Below, one piece after another: positions 10,710 to 21,255 of a DNA stretch of 64,000 nt; positions within the stretch are counted from its first letter, which is position 1, and each line of letters opens with the position of its first letter. The stretch covers positions 119,804,951-119,868,950 of the forward strand of contig OZ024824.1 of NCBI GenBank assembly GCA_964016985.1, given 5' to 3'. The position numbers and the translations under genes are program-made. Below the pieces are notes generated by a model, which saw nothing but the letters and a program-made list of their open reading frames with translations, did no database searches and was not told the origin of the DNA. The DNA is from Anodontia alba (lineage: Eukaryota; Mollusca; Bivalvia; Lucinida; Lucinidae).

Positions 10710-11019
10710 TTTGTTTGTGCTGAGGTTTTACGGCCCGGTCAACCGAATGGGGCCATGTCGAGCGCGGTCAGTTTACCTAATCACACTGTTACTGGGCAGG
10801 CAAAGTCCTCCAAGCGATTAACCTGTATTGTACACATTCTTTCACAAAAAAAAAACTGACAACTGCCCCTCTTGAATCTGCAGACGGGATAGAGTGACTG
10901 TAGAAAATATTTCATAATCAATGTCCACGAAACAATTTTGTCGACCTCGGCGGGGGGTCGAACCGGCGACCTCCCGGTCTCCAGTCTGACGGGCATCAAA
11001 CAGCCACCGAGGTCAGCCA
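10710..11019 (-). mobile_element. tRNA-derived SINE, degraded
   Basis: Same SINE and same insertion point as 38503-38752. Flanking copies GCTAGTGCTTT (10699-10709) and GCCAGTGCTTT (11020-11030) match at 10 of 11 bases. The minus-strand head keeps a B-box-like GGTTCGACC and a 7-bp acceptor-like pairing (ACCTCGG with CCGAGGT). An extra stretch of about 60 bp (10882-10940) separates head and body. Confidence 0.7.
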
Positions 11020-11030
11020 GCCAGTGCTTT

Positions 11031-11515
11031 AAATGATTATTGTATGCGTTGATGTAAACATGAGCATGTTGAGTCTAATGCATTAAATAATTGGAAATTA
11101 AAGAGTTTTAAGATCATTGATAAAGGTGTGAGCTTGATCTTCTCCCTCCTAAGCCTAAATTATCGTTTCGATAGTTGAAAAAAAGGTATTCAAGAATTCA
11201 TTGGAAGTATGAAGCGTTGCATCGGAACCCAGTTTGAAGTTGGCTAGCCGTAAAAGTGCGTTTAACTCCCCGGTAGTTTATTCTACTGGCCATTGTAAGG
11301 CGGTAGTCCCGGTGATAGTCTTACTCCATGCTGTTTTTTAATTTATTCTACAAGGTGCTTGGGGAAGAGAGGCCTAATCTTAGTGGTTTTCGTATGTTTG
11401 TTTAATGTACGCTTGTTTGATTTTGTCAGTCTCCTTTTCCTCTTGTTGGCTGGGAAGTGGTCTGGTTTGTAATTATGGCACTCCCTGAACGTTTTTCTTA
11501 TCATTTTTCTTATTG
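11031..11515 (+). mobile_element. PLE fragment and old PLE tail
   Basis: PLE N-terminal region resumes after the SINE (reads HVESNALNNWKLKSF) to about 11200, then an old PLE tail (11205-11510). No intact frame. Confidence 0.6.
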
Positions 11516-12850
11516 CAGCTGGAGTTAATTGCCGTCTCGCGGCGGTAGAACGACATCGCGTAATACACCATAGAGTAGACTATATTTTTTTCCTTATGGA
11601 TCATTGTTGTATCTTTGAAAATGGAGTTCTGCCCATGTGTATGCTAGAGGGGGTAAACAGTGTTGCAAACTTCATTATTGCTTATAAAGCGACTCAATAA
11701 AACCGATATTTCTATTCTCTATCTGTATTATGTTCTTTATTTCCAAAATCAACCTTTCAGAATTTTGTTAATTTAACGACTGTATTCTCTAATCCACCTA
11801 AGAACGATCGCACTGGCTGACCAGAAAATAGATTAACTATGACAATTATAAGAACATTCGATCATTTTGTTAGCAGCCGTAAACCTATGACTGCTCACTA
11901 AACCGCGGTCTAGGTATAAAGGGTGCTATGCTTGGTACAGCGCGTTTCTTAGCATATTAGTTGAAACAAAACCACTTTTATAGCTCTACTATAAACAACG
12001 AACCCATGCACCAATTCAGATGCATCCACGAAAGTATGCAATGACTGGATAGCCACTTGGATGTCTTCTCTTGCTGGCAACTTGGAATCTGCAGGTTCTA
12101 TAATTCAAAGAGGACTTTAACCCACGTACGTGTTGAGTCGTTAAGTAATTTATTCGTTTCCTCATCCAATTTGAAGCCTGCCGCACATATATCTTAATGC
12201 ATAATCTGAGATATTGTAGTAAAAGGTGCCAGCAGTCCGATCGTATTGAATAGTGACGCGAACGTCTTTACATAATGCGCTTTGTATATTTTATACCATC
12301 GTCTTGTGCATTCTTCTTGAACGTGAACACACCTTGACCAGCTTGCTACCATACACCGAGTCTTTTAGTAGCTGGCAAAAGCTCAGTGCCTAAAATTACT
12401 TGAGAGCTGTCCTCAGTGGAATTCCCTTTAATACTGTTAACTGTGTTCAACAAATATTCTCTGAATATGCATACCAGCACTAGCCTAAAGGAGATAGAGT
12501 TCCTTATACAATGCCATACCTTGCTCTTTGTTCAGGACATAGTCCTTCTAATCATCAATTAATGTCGATTTCAGTATGGATTCTGCCGCCGTTTGAAAGG
12601 TTCCCTAGTATTGTTTTGTATGTTGCTGCTAAAAAGTGAGCTTAGAATGGCAATAAAATCGCACGAAGATGAGATCTATCAAATTCAAAACATCTGAATG
12701 CAACTCTGGTTCATTCCGTACCACAGAAACTCGTGATATAGTTTTTCAATCCTGAGCAGTACCAATCCGAAGGTATATTTCTTCGATGTGGCACACTAAT
12801 TCAAATGGTATTTTTCAAAATAGGAATAGCTCATCTAACAGATTATGCTG
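11516..12850 (-). mobile_element. BEL/Pao pol relic, copy 1
   Basis: Minus-strand translation across frames gives a decayed BEL/Pao pol: an RT end with a DD box, NSIKGNSTEDSSQVIL, GVW-QAGQGVFTF, then the TKRI / GLLAPFTIRAQ / GLKLDEEM block and an RNase H start LHTFVDAS (about 12014-12040), followed by a connection region to 11516. These match the typical series in BEL/Pao elements. Many stops; a passenger of the sushi units. Confidence 0.65.
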
Positions 12851-13242
12851 TAGGTTTTGTACACGATATACTTAGTCGATTAGTAAAAGAAACAATTTTA
12901 AATAATAAAGGTTAATGTTATTAACTATACAGTAGCTGTTTGTCAATGATCCAGCAGTATTTAAAACTTTAGTAGGTAGTAAAACTGGAGTTAACATTTA
13001 GAGCAAGTGTAGAATAGCGTTATTGGTGTAAATTAAAATAATTTATGACTAAAATTATAATATGATGCTTGGACACCAACTGATTAATCAGACAAATTGA
13101 AGGATCACGCAGTAGTAGATTCGAGTATTCCATTACGTAATAAAATGTTTAAAATAAGATTTAGTATACGCTCTGTATCAGAAATATTAATAGAGCCATT
13201 AACAGCGTGTATCATTAAGACTATGTTACATTTTTTGTGCAG
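12851..13242 (+). other. Pre-exon intron of sushi copy 2
   Basis: Intron sequence shared with other units, with an inverted-repeat arm at about 13055-13175 (GACACCAACTGATTAATC and TTCGAGTATTCCATTACG). ATTAATA near 13188-13194 lies where a branch point is expected. Confidence 0.55.
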
Positions 13243-13419
13243 ATTGCGGTAAAATATATCCTCTCGAAAACGGTCATGCGCATTTCTCTGGATATACAAC
13301 GACATTTAACAGTACAGTACCTGTACATTGTAATAAGGGGTATCAAGTCGAAGGTGATGACCACATTCGTTGTCTTGCTAGCGGCAACTGGAGCAGAACT
13401 TCAGCTTGCAAAATAAAAG
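13243..13419 (+). CDS. Sushi/CCP exon copy 2
   Basis: Intact 177-nt phase 1-1 exon. An extra T in the run before the acceptor (ATTTTTTGTGCAG) only lengthens the pyrimidine tract. Protein differs from copy 1 by GYQVEG in place of GYEVEG and NKG in place of DKG. Four cysteines, the Trp and both sequons are kept. Confidence 0.82.
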
Positions 13420-14606
13420 GTTTGTATGCGATGGATATGTCTTATCAATAGCGTCTTCATTACAAAGTTCACAATTCGTTTTCTTCATGTTTTTTTTTTT
13501 TCAAGGGCAACCGTTATAGCATGCTGTTAAGCATTTGGTATTAACTTGTTGGTTTATTGTAATTAACTGTAAATTTTTTTTAAACAAGTAATCAAATCCA
13601 ACCATGAGCACAGAAAAATGATTCCTTATTTACCTCAAACTCCTATCCTATATCTTATTTGAAACAGTACATTGCGTTCCGTAATGGAATACATGATTCT
13701 ATCATGATCCTACTTGTAGTTTTTTTTCTCTAAATCTGTTGGTGTCAAATGATGAAAATGTAGTTGTAGGAAGAACTTATTATGCTGGTGCCGTGCTGTT
13801 TTCGAGACCTCAAAGAGATCCTCAAACCTCAAAGAGGTCCTCAACTCGTTGAGTTTCTAAGTAACCAATTCAATACCTCATCCCATTTTAAGGCCATCCT
13901 TATATATATCTTGAAGCACCATCTGAGCTCTGAAAGTAAAATGTGCCAGCAGTCCGATGGTACGAAATAGTGTAACGAACGTCTTCATAAAATGCACTTT
14001 GAATACATCATTTCATATTCTGTTGCAATCTTTTTGACACTGCATACATCTTGACCAGCTTGCCACCATACTTCAAGTTTTGAGATTGCAAAGATCCTAA
14101 ATTTTGTTATAAACCAGGGATCATATTGTTACTGGTAATTTAAGGATTATAACTGGTTCACGAATTTGTTCAGTTATTTCAAAAGGACCTAAATATTAAT
14201 TCCCAACCCATATTGACATCAGTGAATGTAGGGAAATAATTAATAGTGCTTTAAATGAATATTGTATGCGTTGGTGTACACCCGAGCATGTTGAGCCTAA
14301 TGCTTTAAATAATTGGAAATAAACGATTTTTAAGATCATTGATAAAGGTGTGTTATTTTACTCTAATAACCTTGATCTTCTCCCTCCTAAGCCTTAATTA
14401 GTTCCTATAGCTGAAAAAAGATATCCAAGAATTTTATAGGAAGTATGGGTTGGCTCTAGCTAATAAAGCTGCTAATAAGGTTGTTGGTTTGTGACGACTT
14501 TGTTAAATCAATAATCTAATAAAGGAATCTGGTAGTATCAAAACATATTAACGGGTGTCTATTTACGATATATCTATTGTTAATACCCATTCCATCGATA
14601 TTACTG
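13420..14606 (+). other. Post-exon intron, BEL and PLE relics (no SINE)
   Basis: Post-exon intron with inverted-repeat arm (about 13665-13785), a short BEL relic with an internal duplication of CCTCAAAGAG(A/G)TCCTCAA (13806-13843), then a PLE N-terminal fragment 14085-14606 covering the region up to the DITAK codons. The SINE site is empty here (TAATAGTGCTTTAAATG at about 14240). Confidence 0.6.
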
Positions 14607-14706
14607 CTAAACAAAAGTAAGAGAAAAGTCCAGGGGGTGCCACAATCACAAACCGCAGCCCTTCCCAGACCCCAAAAGGAAGAGGAAACCGACAAATCCA
14701 AACAAG
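14607..14706 (-). mobile_element. PLE tail, left part (split by Gypsy B)
   Basis: Antisense PLE tail starting after ACTGCTAA; it continues after Gypsy B at 21064-21255, where it ends at CCTTAAGTTTGC. The TTAA junction is the one used by the tail inserts of the young array, so this is probably the same insertion with internal loss. Confidence 0.75.
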
Positions 14707-15294
14707 TGTTACGAGCCAGGCGTAACGAGAAAGAAATGAAAGTGAAACCAGCAACAAGCTTTAAATCATTAACAATATTTATTCACAAAAAAATAAGACA
14801 AGATTCAAAACAAAAGAATGTAAGTAGACAGTACCTTTCAAGTTTATGTCACAAAGTCCCTCTGAAATAATCCATGAGAATTTATAAAACAAATCCTTTG
14901 AATATCAGTTTCTGATCCCACAATTTAAAAATCCTGAATTCAGAATTTAAGTCCAGAATGAATAAAATACTAAAGTAATCCAGTATAGAATAATTTCCAG
15001 TGAAAGTATACAAAGATACCCAGATAAAAATCTTTTCTCCTTATATAATATCAAAGAAGGTTCTAGAAAAAGAACTTACTACAAGCATCTCTTATTTTCC
15101 AGTTCCAATCAAGAAACTTCTAAATCTTCCATGACATTCCAAAAACAACCCAGTCCAGAATCAAGGACGTAAACATCATGTTATTGTAAACATGTTGTTC
15201 TAGAAAGTTATTTTTGGAAACATAGTAAATAAAGCTATTTATGGAAACATAGTAAACATGATGCTTAAGATAAATGAACACCCTATACATAACA
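14707..15294 (-). repeat. Gypsy B 3' LTR
   Basis: 588 bp, TGTTACGAGCC to CATAACA, with perfect 5-bp inverted ends TGTTA/TAACA. The A run near 14786 has 7 bases against 13 in the 5' LTR, which accounts for the full length difference. Confidence 0.92.
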
Positions 15295-15315
15295 CTTCCC
15301 CTCTTCAAGGAGAAG
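15295..15315 (-). promoter_or_regulatory. Polypurine tract of Gypsy B
   Basis: The minus strand reads GAAGAGGGGAAG directly before the 3' LTR, the plus-strand primer position expected for an LTR retrotransposon. Confidence 0.8.
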
Positions 15316-15391
15316 AAAGATTTATGTAATAAAGCTTTCTTTTGCCATAAAATTATAATAAAATAAAATACTGATAAAGGCAATTATTATC

Positions 15392-16733
15392 TTATATACA
15401 GCAAGTTACAGGAAACCACAGATCAAGACATCGTGCTCTGGACAAGGCATCAGGAATAATATTATCTTTTCCCCTGATATGCCTGATGTCAAGATTGTAT
15501 TCCTGTAACAACAGACTCCAAATGAGCAACCTCTGATTCTTGTTTTTCATCGTATGGATGAAAGTCAGCGGATTGTGATCAATGAAAAAAAAAAAAAAAA
15601 AACAATAGGTGAGGACGAAGAAGTCAGATAAACTTCAAAATGTTGAAGAGCAAGAATGAGAGACAAACATTCTTTCTCTACTGTAGAATAATTCTTTTGA
15701 TGTTTGTTAAACTTTTTGGAAAAGTAACAAACTGGATGATCCACACCATTGTCATCCTCTTGCAGTAATACACCACCAACACCAACATCACTCGCATCTA
15801 CTGCTAACTTGAATTCTTTATTAAAATTTGGTGCCAAGAGAACCGGGTCACTTCTCAGTATGGCTTTCAGTTTATCAAAGGCATTCTGACAATCACTGGT
15901 CCACTTAAACCTCATTCTTTTACTAAGTAAATTAGTCAGTGGCTCAGCAATGACAGAAAAATTATTACAGAATTTTCTGTAATAACCGGCCATACTAAGA
16001 AACCTCATCAGTTTTCTTTTGCATGTGGGCACCGGAAAATTTGAAATAGCTTCAACTTTAGCCTCTTTAACCTGACCATGACCCACAACATGTCCTAGAA
16101 ATGTTAAAGTTGCATGACAGAATTCACTTTTAGCAAGGTTTATTGTCAACTTTGCTTCACTTAGTTTATCAAAGAATGCTTTGATAGTTCCAAGATGATG
16201 ATTCCATTCATCACTGTATATGATGGCATCATCGATGTAAGCATCGCAATGCTCGATTCCAGCTATTATGGTGTTGATTAAGCGTTGAAATGTTGCTGGA
16301 GAGTTTTTCATTCCGAAAGGCATTACTTTATAGTGATATAATCCATCAGGAGTAACAAATGCTGAGACCTCTTTGGCTCTTTCTGTGAGAGGAATTTGCC
16401 AAAATCCTTTCAGAAGATCAAATTTAGTTATATATTTTGAATTTCTAACTTTGTCAATACAGTCATCCATTCTTGGTATGGGAAAAGTGTCTGTTTTACT
16501 CAAATTATTGACCTTCCTGTAATCGGTGCACATCCGATATATTCCATCAGGTTTTAGCACAAGAATGCAAGGTGAACTCCATTCACTTTGACTTGGTTCA
16601 ATAAAATCATTGTCCAGCAAATACTGAATTTCCTCCTTAAGATATTTTTGTTTTGTTGGGTTCATTCTATATGGATGTTGTTTGACAGGTTGTGAGTCCT
16701 CAACATTCACATCATGATAAATTTTGTCAGTCC
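15392..16733 (-). pseudogene. Gypsy B reverse transcriptase and RNase H
   Basis: RT begins KIYHDVNVEDSQPVKQHPYR and shows WSSPCILVLKPDG, RMCTDYRKVNN, FDLLKGFWQIPL, MPFGMKNSPATFQ and the catalytic YIDD. RNase H starts LAVDASDVGVGGVL and continues YSTVEKECL. A run of about 18 A on the + strand (about 15584-15602) breaks the frame at VFIDHNPL; beyond it RNase H goes on (IDHNPLTFIHTMK, HIRGKDNIIPDALSR) to a TAA at 15392-15394. A 1-nt deletion near 16734 splits it from integrase. Apart from these lesions the catalytic residues are present. Confidence 0.92.
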
Positions 16734-18440
16734 TTGAGGAATGTCCGGAAATAAGTGTTCATATTGATAAATTAACTGTTTCAGTTCCTTTCTTTGGACT
16801 GGACCTAGGTGCGAAAGTTTCTGGTCGAGATCCTTTAGAATATCAGAATTCTGACGTTTTGATGAAGCAGGATCAGATTTGGTCAAGTTTATGTCTTCAG
16901 AGTTCACTTCACTTTGTTCTTGAGGGACCGAACTAACAACACTAATTGGTGTAACAGAAGAGCTATCCCTATCTATGTATTGTTTAAGCATGTTAACATA
17001 ACATAATTGTTTTTGTTTGCGTCTCCCAGGAGTGTTAACAATGTAATTTACATCACTTATCTGTTTATCTACAGTGTAAGGGCCGTAATACCTGGCTTGC
17101 AATGGTTTGCCAGGAATAGACAAAAGAGCAAGTACCCTGTCTCCAGGCATGAATTTTCTTTCTTTTGCATTTTCATCATACCAACGTTTCATTTTCCTTT
17201 GTGCTGACTTAAGATTGGTCCGAGCAGCCTCACAAGCTCTAGACAGTCTGTCTTTAAAATCTGATACATACTGAAGTAAGTTCAGAGAACTGTCATCATT
17301 TGAGAGAAATTTCTCTTTCAAAAGTTCCAAAGGTCCACGCACAGTGTGGCCAAATACCAGCTCAAATGGGCTGAAACCAAGAGATCCCTGAACAGATTCT
17401 CTAACAGCGAACAACAACAAATGGATGCCCTCATCCCAATCTTTTTCAGTATCAAAGCAGTATGATCTGATCATATTTTTCAATGTCTGATGATATCTTT
17501 CAAGGGCACCTTGACTTTCAGGATGATAAGGTGACGATTTATATTGAGTAATGCCCAACCCGTGCATGACCTGTTGAAAAATTCCAGACATAAAATTAGA
17601 GCCCTGATCCGACTGAACAGACTTTGGGAGACCTACAAATGTAAAAAAAACTTTACCAAAGCCTTAACAATGTTCTTAGTTTTAATGTTCCTAAGTGGAA
17701 TGGCTTCTGGGAAACGTGTAGAAGCACACATTATAGTGAGAAGATAGTCATTACCTGACTTTGTTTTGGGCAAGGGACCAACACAGTCAATAATTATTCT
17801 GCTAAAAGGTTCATCAAAAGCAAGAATGGGCTGTAAATGAGCTTTTGGTATTGTCTGGTTGGGTTTTCCTACCATCTGACAAGTATGGCAAGATTTACAA
17901 AATTGAGAAACATCAGATTTTAACCCTGGCCAGTAAAAATGGTTAAGAATTTTGTGATAGGTCTTATTTATACCTAAATGACCTGACATGGGAGTGTCAT
18001 GGGCCAAGTTCAAAATTTCAGGGCGATAAACCCTTGGAACCACTATTTGGTGGTTAACAGTCCACTCGTCTTCTGCTGAGACATCAAGAGGACGCCATTT
18101 TCTCATTAAAATGCCATTTTTGACATAAAAACAGACTGGGACTTGATCTATTTCTTTCTCATCTAAAGCCCTTTCAAGCAAAGACAAAATTTCAGGATCA
18201 TTATGCTGTTCCTTACGAAGCTGTGACCTTGACACCAAGTCATGACCTTGACCTTGGTCATTTAATATTGCAGAGTAATGACTGGACTCTGACTTGTTAC
18301 GTAACTCCGTCTGTTTGTCAGACAGGCTGGATGAAAGAGAACTTGTAATCTCATGTTTAAAAGACTGACCCAAAAAGGTATCAGTTAAATCAATGTCCCC
18401 ATCATTCTGTTTTGCTTTCTTAGCCATGGCCCTAGTAACG
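16707..18440 (-). pseudogene. Gypsy B integrase (upstream of RT)
   Basis: On the minus strand: spacer with TRAMAKKAKQ, a zinc-binding HHCC domain (GHLGINKTYHK...FCKSCHTC), the first catalytic Asp in IIIDCVGPLP, the second in QSDQGSNFMSG, and Glu in HPESQGALERYHQ, then a C-terminal region (RVLALLSIPGKPLQARYYGP) that leads straight to the RT. A 1-nt insertion in an 8-A run (17643-17650; the copy A frame needs seven) breaks it within KFFTFVG. Integrase inserts element DNA into the genome. Confidence 0.92.
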
Positions 18441-18986
18441 GCACGATGGGTACAGATCAGGGATTTCTTGTTCAATGGGATCAGGTGGCTGATCAAGACA
18501 AGGTATGTTAGTCAAAAGTGGGTTTACCACAACCTTATCTCCTGCTAAGTCATTGCCTGACAGTAAGTGAACACCTTTAAAAGGTAAAGAAGGTCGAATA
18601 CCGACAGCCACTAAACCAGTCACCAAGTCTGATGATAAATAAATGTTATGAAGAGGAACATTAACAAATCCACACTCTACACCCTGAATAAGGACACTTG
18701 TCCCAGAAGAAGTCTTCTCAGAAAAAGGCAGTGTATCTGCTAAAATAAGGGATTGAGAAGCTCCGGTAACTCGTAAGATTTTAATTGGGGAAGACTGGGC
18801 ATAGTCACTATTTGGTGACACAAAACCATCTGATAAGAATGGTTCATAACTCTCCATAACAGAATCAGTCTCAGGCCTTTTGGTCTGGATAGGATCTTCC
18901 TCCTTAACACATGACTGTGATTTTGACCGTAAAGAGGTAAGGCCAGTAGGTTTAAGCCCCTCTTGTCTTTCTTTCTTTCTTTTCAA
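18432..18986 (-). pseudogene. Gypsy B protease, catalytic Asp replaced
   Basis: Retropepsin-like domain: PIKILRVTGASQS, then SSGTSVLIQGVECGF, VPLHNIYLSS, LLSGNDLAGDKV. The active-site D of D-T-G is Val (codon at 18768-18770 on the + strand, aac) while copy A has Asp. A 1-nt deletion near 18443 relative to copy A ends the frame at PSCRY. Confidence 0.85.
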
Positions 18987-18989
18987 ATG

Positions 18990-20060
18990 TAAACATTCAG
19001 ATATAATATGACCTGTCCTTTTGCAATAATTGCAAATTGGTTGAGATAAGGGATTTTGATCTTTATTTTCACCAGAAGATTTGGGTTTAGGAGTAAATGT
19101 TTGGCTATGACTGCCAGATGGATTACTGGGACCATGTTTGAATCCGGATTGTGGGGAAAATGGTCTTCTAGAGGGATTTATTAATAAAGGAAACTTTATG
19201 TGTTAAAGTATAATTGTCTGCAATTCGAGCTGCAGCTTCCAAAGTTTCAACCTGTTTCTCATCTAAAAAGGACTTAATGTATGAATTTATGCACCTTTTG
19301 ATCTCCTCTACAAGCATGAGCTGTCTAAGTTTTTCATGATCGGAGCCAATTTTCTTTGAAGAGCACCACCTATCAAATAACTGTTCTTTAGTTCTAGCAA
19401 ATTCTACATGGGTCTGCTCATTTTCTTTCTTACAATTCCTATATTTTTGCCTGTAAGCCTCAGGGACCAACTCATAAGCCTTAAGAATTAATTCTTTTAC
19501 AGTATCATAATTGGAGCTCTGCTCGACAGTCAGCTGAGTATAAATTTCTCGAGCCTTCCCAATCATAACACTTTGCAAAAGCAAGGTCCAATGCTCCTTT
19601 GGCCATTTTAAATTTTCTGCTACTTTTTCAAAATGAAGAAAATATTTTTCAAATTCTTTTTCTTGAAATGGAGGAACTAATCTGATGTGTTTGGTAACAT
19701 CCAAATGGACACCAAAGTCTAAAGGTTGCGGTTTTACCGTCTTGTTTTGCATTTCTAGTTCTTTCATTCTTAAATTATATTGTCTCTCTCTTTCTTTTTC
19801 TTCTGAGTCAAATTCCAATTTTTCCCTTTCTATCTGCATTTGTCTTTCTTGTTCAATTTTAAATTTTTCTTGCTCTAATCTTAATTTTTCAAGTTCAATT
19901 TGTTTCTGAATCTCAAGTTCTTGCATTTGTAAACCTGTCTGCGTAACGATAACAATAGACAAAGCAGAAGAATCAAGTATTTCCTGATCAACCAAAAATT
20001 GAACCAAAATATTTTTATTTCCTGTTTTAGCATTGACTTGTTGACACTAGTCAATACATA
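18990..20060 (-). pseudogene. Gypsy B gag
   Basis: The main frame 20007-19168 holds a charged coiled coil (about residues 28-95) and the capsid (HIRLVPPFQEKEFEKY, LKWPKEHWTLLLQSV, AYELVPEAYRQKYRN, RWCSSKKIGSDHEKLR). A 1-nt insertion near 19180 ends it at NKSL; beyond it the proper frame continues to a zinc knuckle CNYCKRTGHIISEC (CX2CX4HX4C, about 18997-19038). Gag packages element RNA in cytoplasmic particles. Confidence 0.88.
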
Positions 20061-20340
20061 GTGAGCAGCAATATCCAACAAGACTTTTTGGCCAAATTTA
20101 ACAGCTCCTGCGAAGGCGCAGCAATAAAAGCTTGAAGGTCAAATGACATGATTGCTTTTTGCTAGTTTTATCAAGTAAATTTATCAATCAGAGTTTATTT
20201 GTTGATATTTTTCAAAAGTCAATACTTGCTTTTTTATTATTTACTTATATTTTTTCAAAAGTCACTACTTGTTTATAAAATAAAGATTTTTATTTTTACT
20301 GATTTTTTTTAAAAGTCAGTATTTGTTTAATAGCAAACAA

Positions 20341-20343
<3 letters not shown>

Positions 20344-20381
<38 letters not shown>
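20344..20381 (+). repeat. Poly-T run
   Basis: 38 consecutive T in the leader of Gypsy B; copy A has only short T runs at the corresponding place. Confidence 0.95.
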
Positions 20382-20446
20382 CTTTAAAAATCAATATTTG
20401 TTTTCTTTAAAAAGCTCAAACTTATTTTAGCTCAAGAACATGTTCG

Positions 20447-20464
20447 ATCCCGGACGATCCTCCA
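20447..20464 (-). promoter_or_regulatory. Primer binding site of Gypsy B, two mismatches
   Basis: Minus strand TGGAGGATCGTCCGGGAT, which differs at two positions from the perfect tRNA-Pro site of copy A. It lies five bases inside the 5' LTR. Confidence 0.82.
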
Positions 20465-20469
20465 ATTTT

Positions 20470-21063
20470 TGTTACGACCCAGGCGTAACGAGAAAGAAAT
20501 GAAAGTGAAACCAGCAACAAGCTTTAAATCATTAACAATATTTATTCACAAAAAAAAAAAAATAAGACAAGATTCAAAACAAAAGAATGTAAGTAGACAG
20601 TACCTTTCAAGTTTATGTCACAAAGTCCCTCTGAAATAATCCATGAGAATTTATAAAACAAATCCTTTGAATATCAGTTTCTGATCCCACAATTTAAAAA
20701 TCCTGAATTCAGAATTTAAGTCCAGAATGAATAAAATACTAAAGTAATCCAGTATAGAATAATTTCCAGTGAAAGTATACAAAGATGACCAGATGAAAAT
20801 CTTTTCTCCTTATATAATATCAAAGAAGGTTCTAGAAAAAGAACTTACTACAAGCATCTCTTATTTTCCAGTTCGTATCAAGAAACTTCTAAATCTTCCA
20901 TGACATTCCAAAAACAACCCAGCCCAGAATCAAGGACGTAAACATCATGTTATTGTAAACATGTTGTTCTAGAAAGTTATTTTTGGAAACATAGTAAATA
21001 AAGCTATTTATGGAAACATAGTAAACATGATGCTTAAGATAAATGAACACCCTATACATAACA
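20470..21063 (-). repeat. Gypsy B 5' LTR
   Basis: 594 bp, nearly identical to 14707-15294. Substitutions seen by eye lie near 20478, 20785-20797, 20874 and 20922. Confidence 0.92.
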
Positions 21064-21255
21064 CAAGCACAAATCGAACAAACATACTAAAAGCACTGAG
21101 ATTAGCTCTCTCTTCCCCAAGCGAGGTAATCGCAATACTAAAAGGACTGAAAAACACAAGAACAAAATGACATATGGTAAGACATACAACAAATCGCCTC
21201 GTAGAATAAACCACAAAGCAACAAAGAGTAAGACTAACATCGGGACCATCGCCTT
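21064..21255 (-). mobile_element. PLE tail, right part (split by Gypsy B)
   Basis: Continuation of 14607-14706: AAACAAG|CACAAATCG is contiguous once Gypsy B and one CAAG are removed. Confidence 0.8.

Larger units (their letters stand above)
14707..21063 (-). mobile_element. Gypsy copy B: Gmr1-like LTR retrotransposon with both LTRs
   Basis: A 6.36-kb element on the minus strand with two LTRs, primer binding site, gag, protease, integrase, reverse transcriptase, RNase H and polypurine tract. It lies inside an antisense PLE tail, with CAAG duplicated on both sides (14703-14706 and 21064-21067). The pol order has integrase before RT, unlike ordinary Ty3/gypsy and like the Gmr1-like clade. No env frame exists between pol and the 3' LTR (about 100 bp). 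The LTRs differ by roughly seven substitutions plus a 6-base difference in one A run, so insertion was recent, yet pol already has at least five frame or active-site lesions. Confidence 0.92.

Noticed and set aside
14707..21063. Endogenous retrovirus, suggested by the tRNA-Pro primer site
   Set aside because: No env frame, integrase lies before RT, and gag is of the Gmr1/SCAN type.
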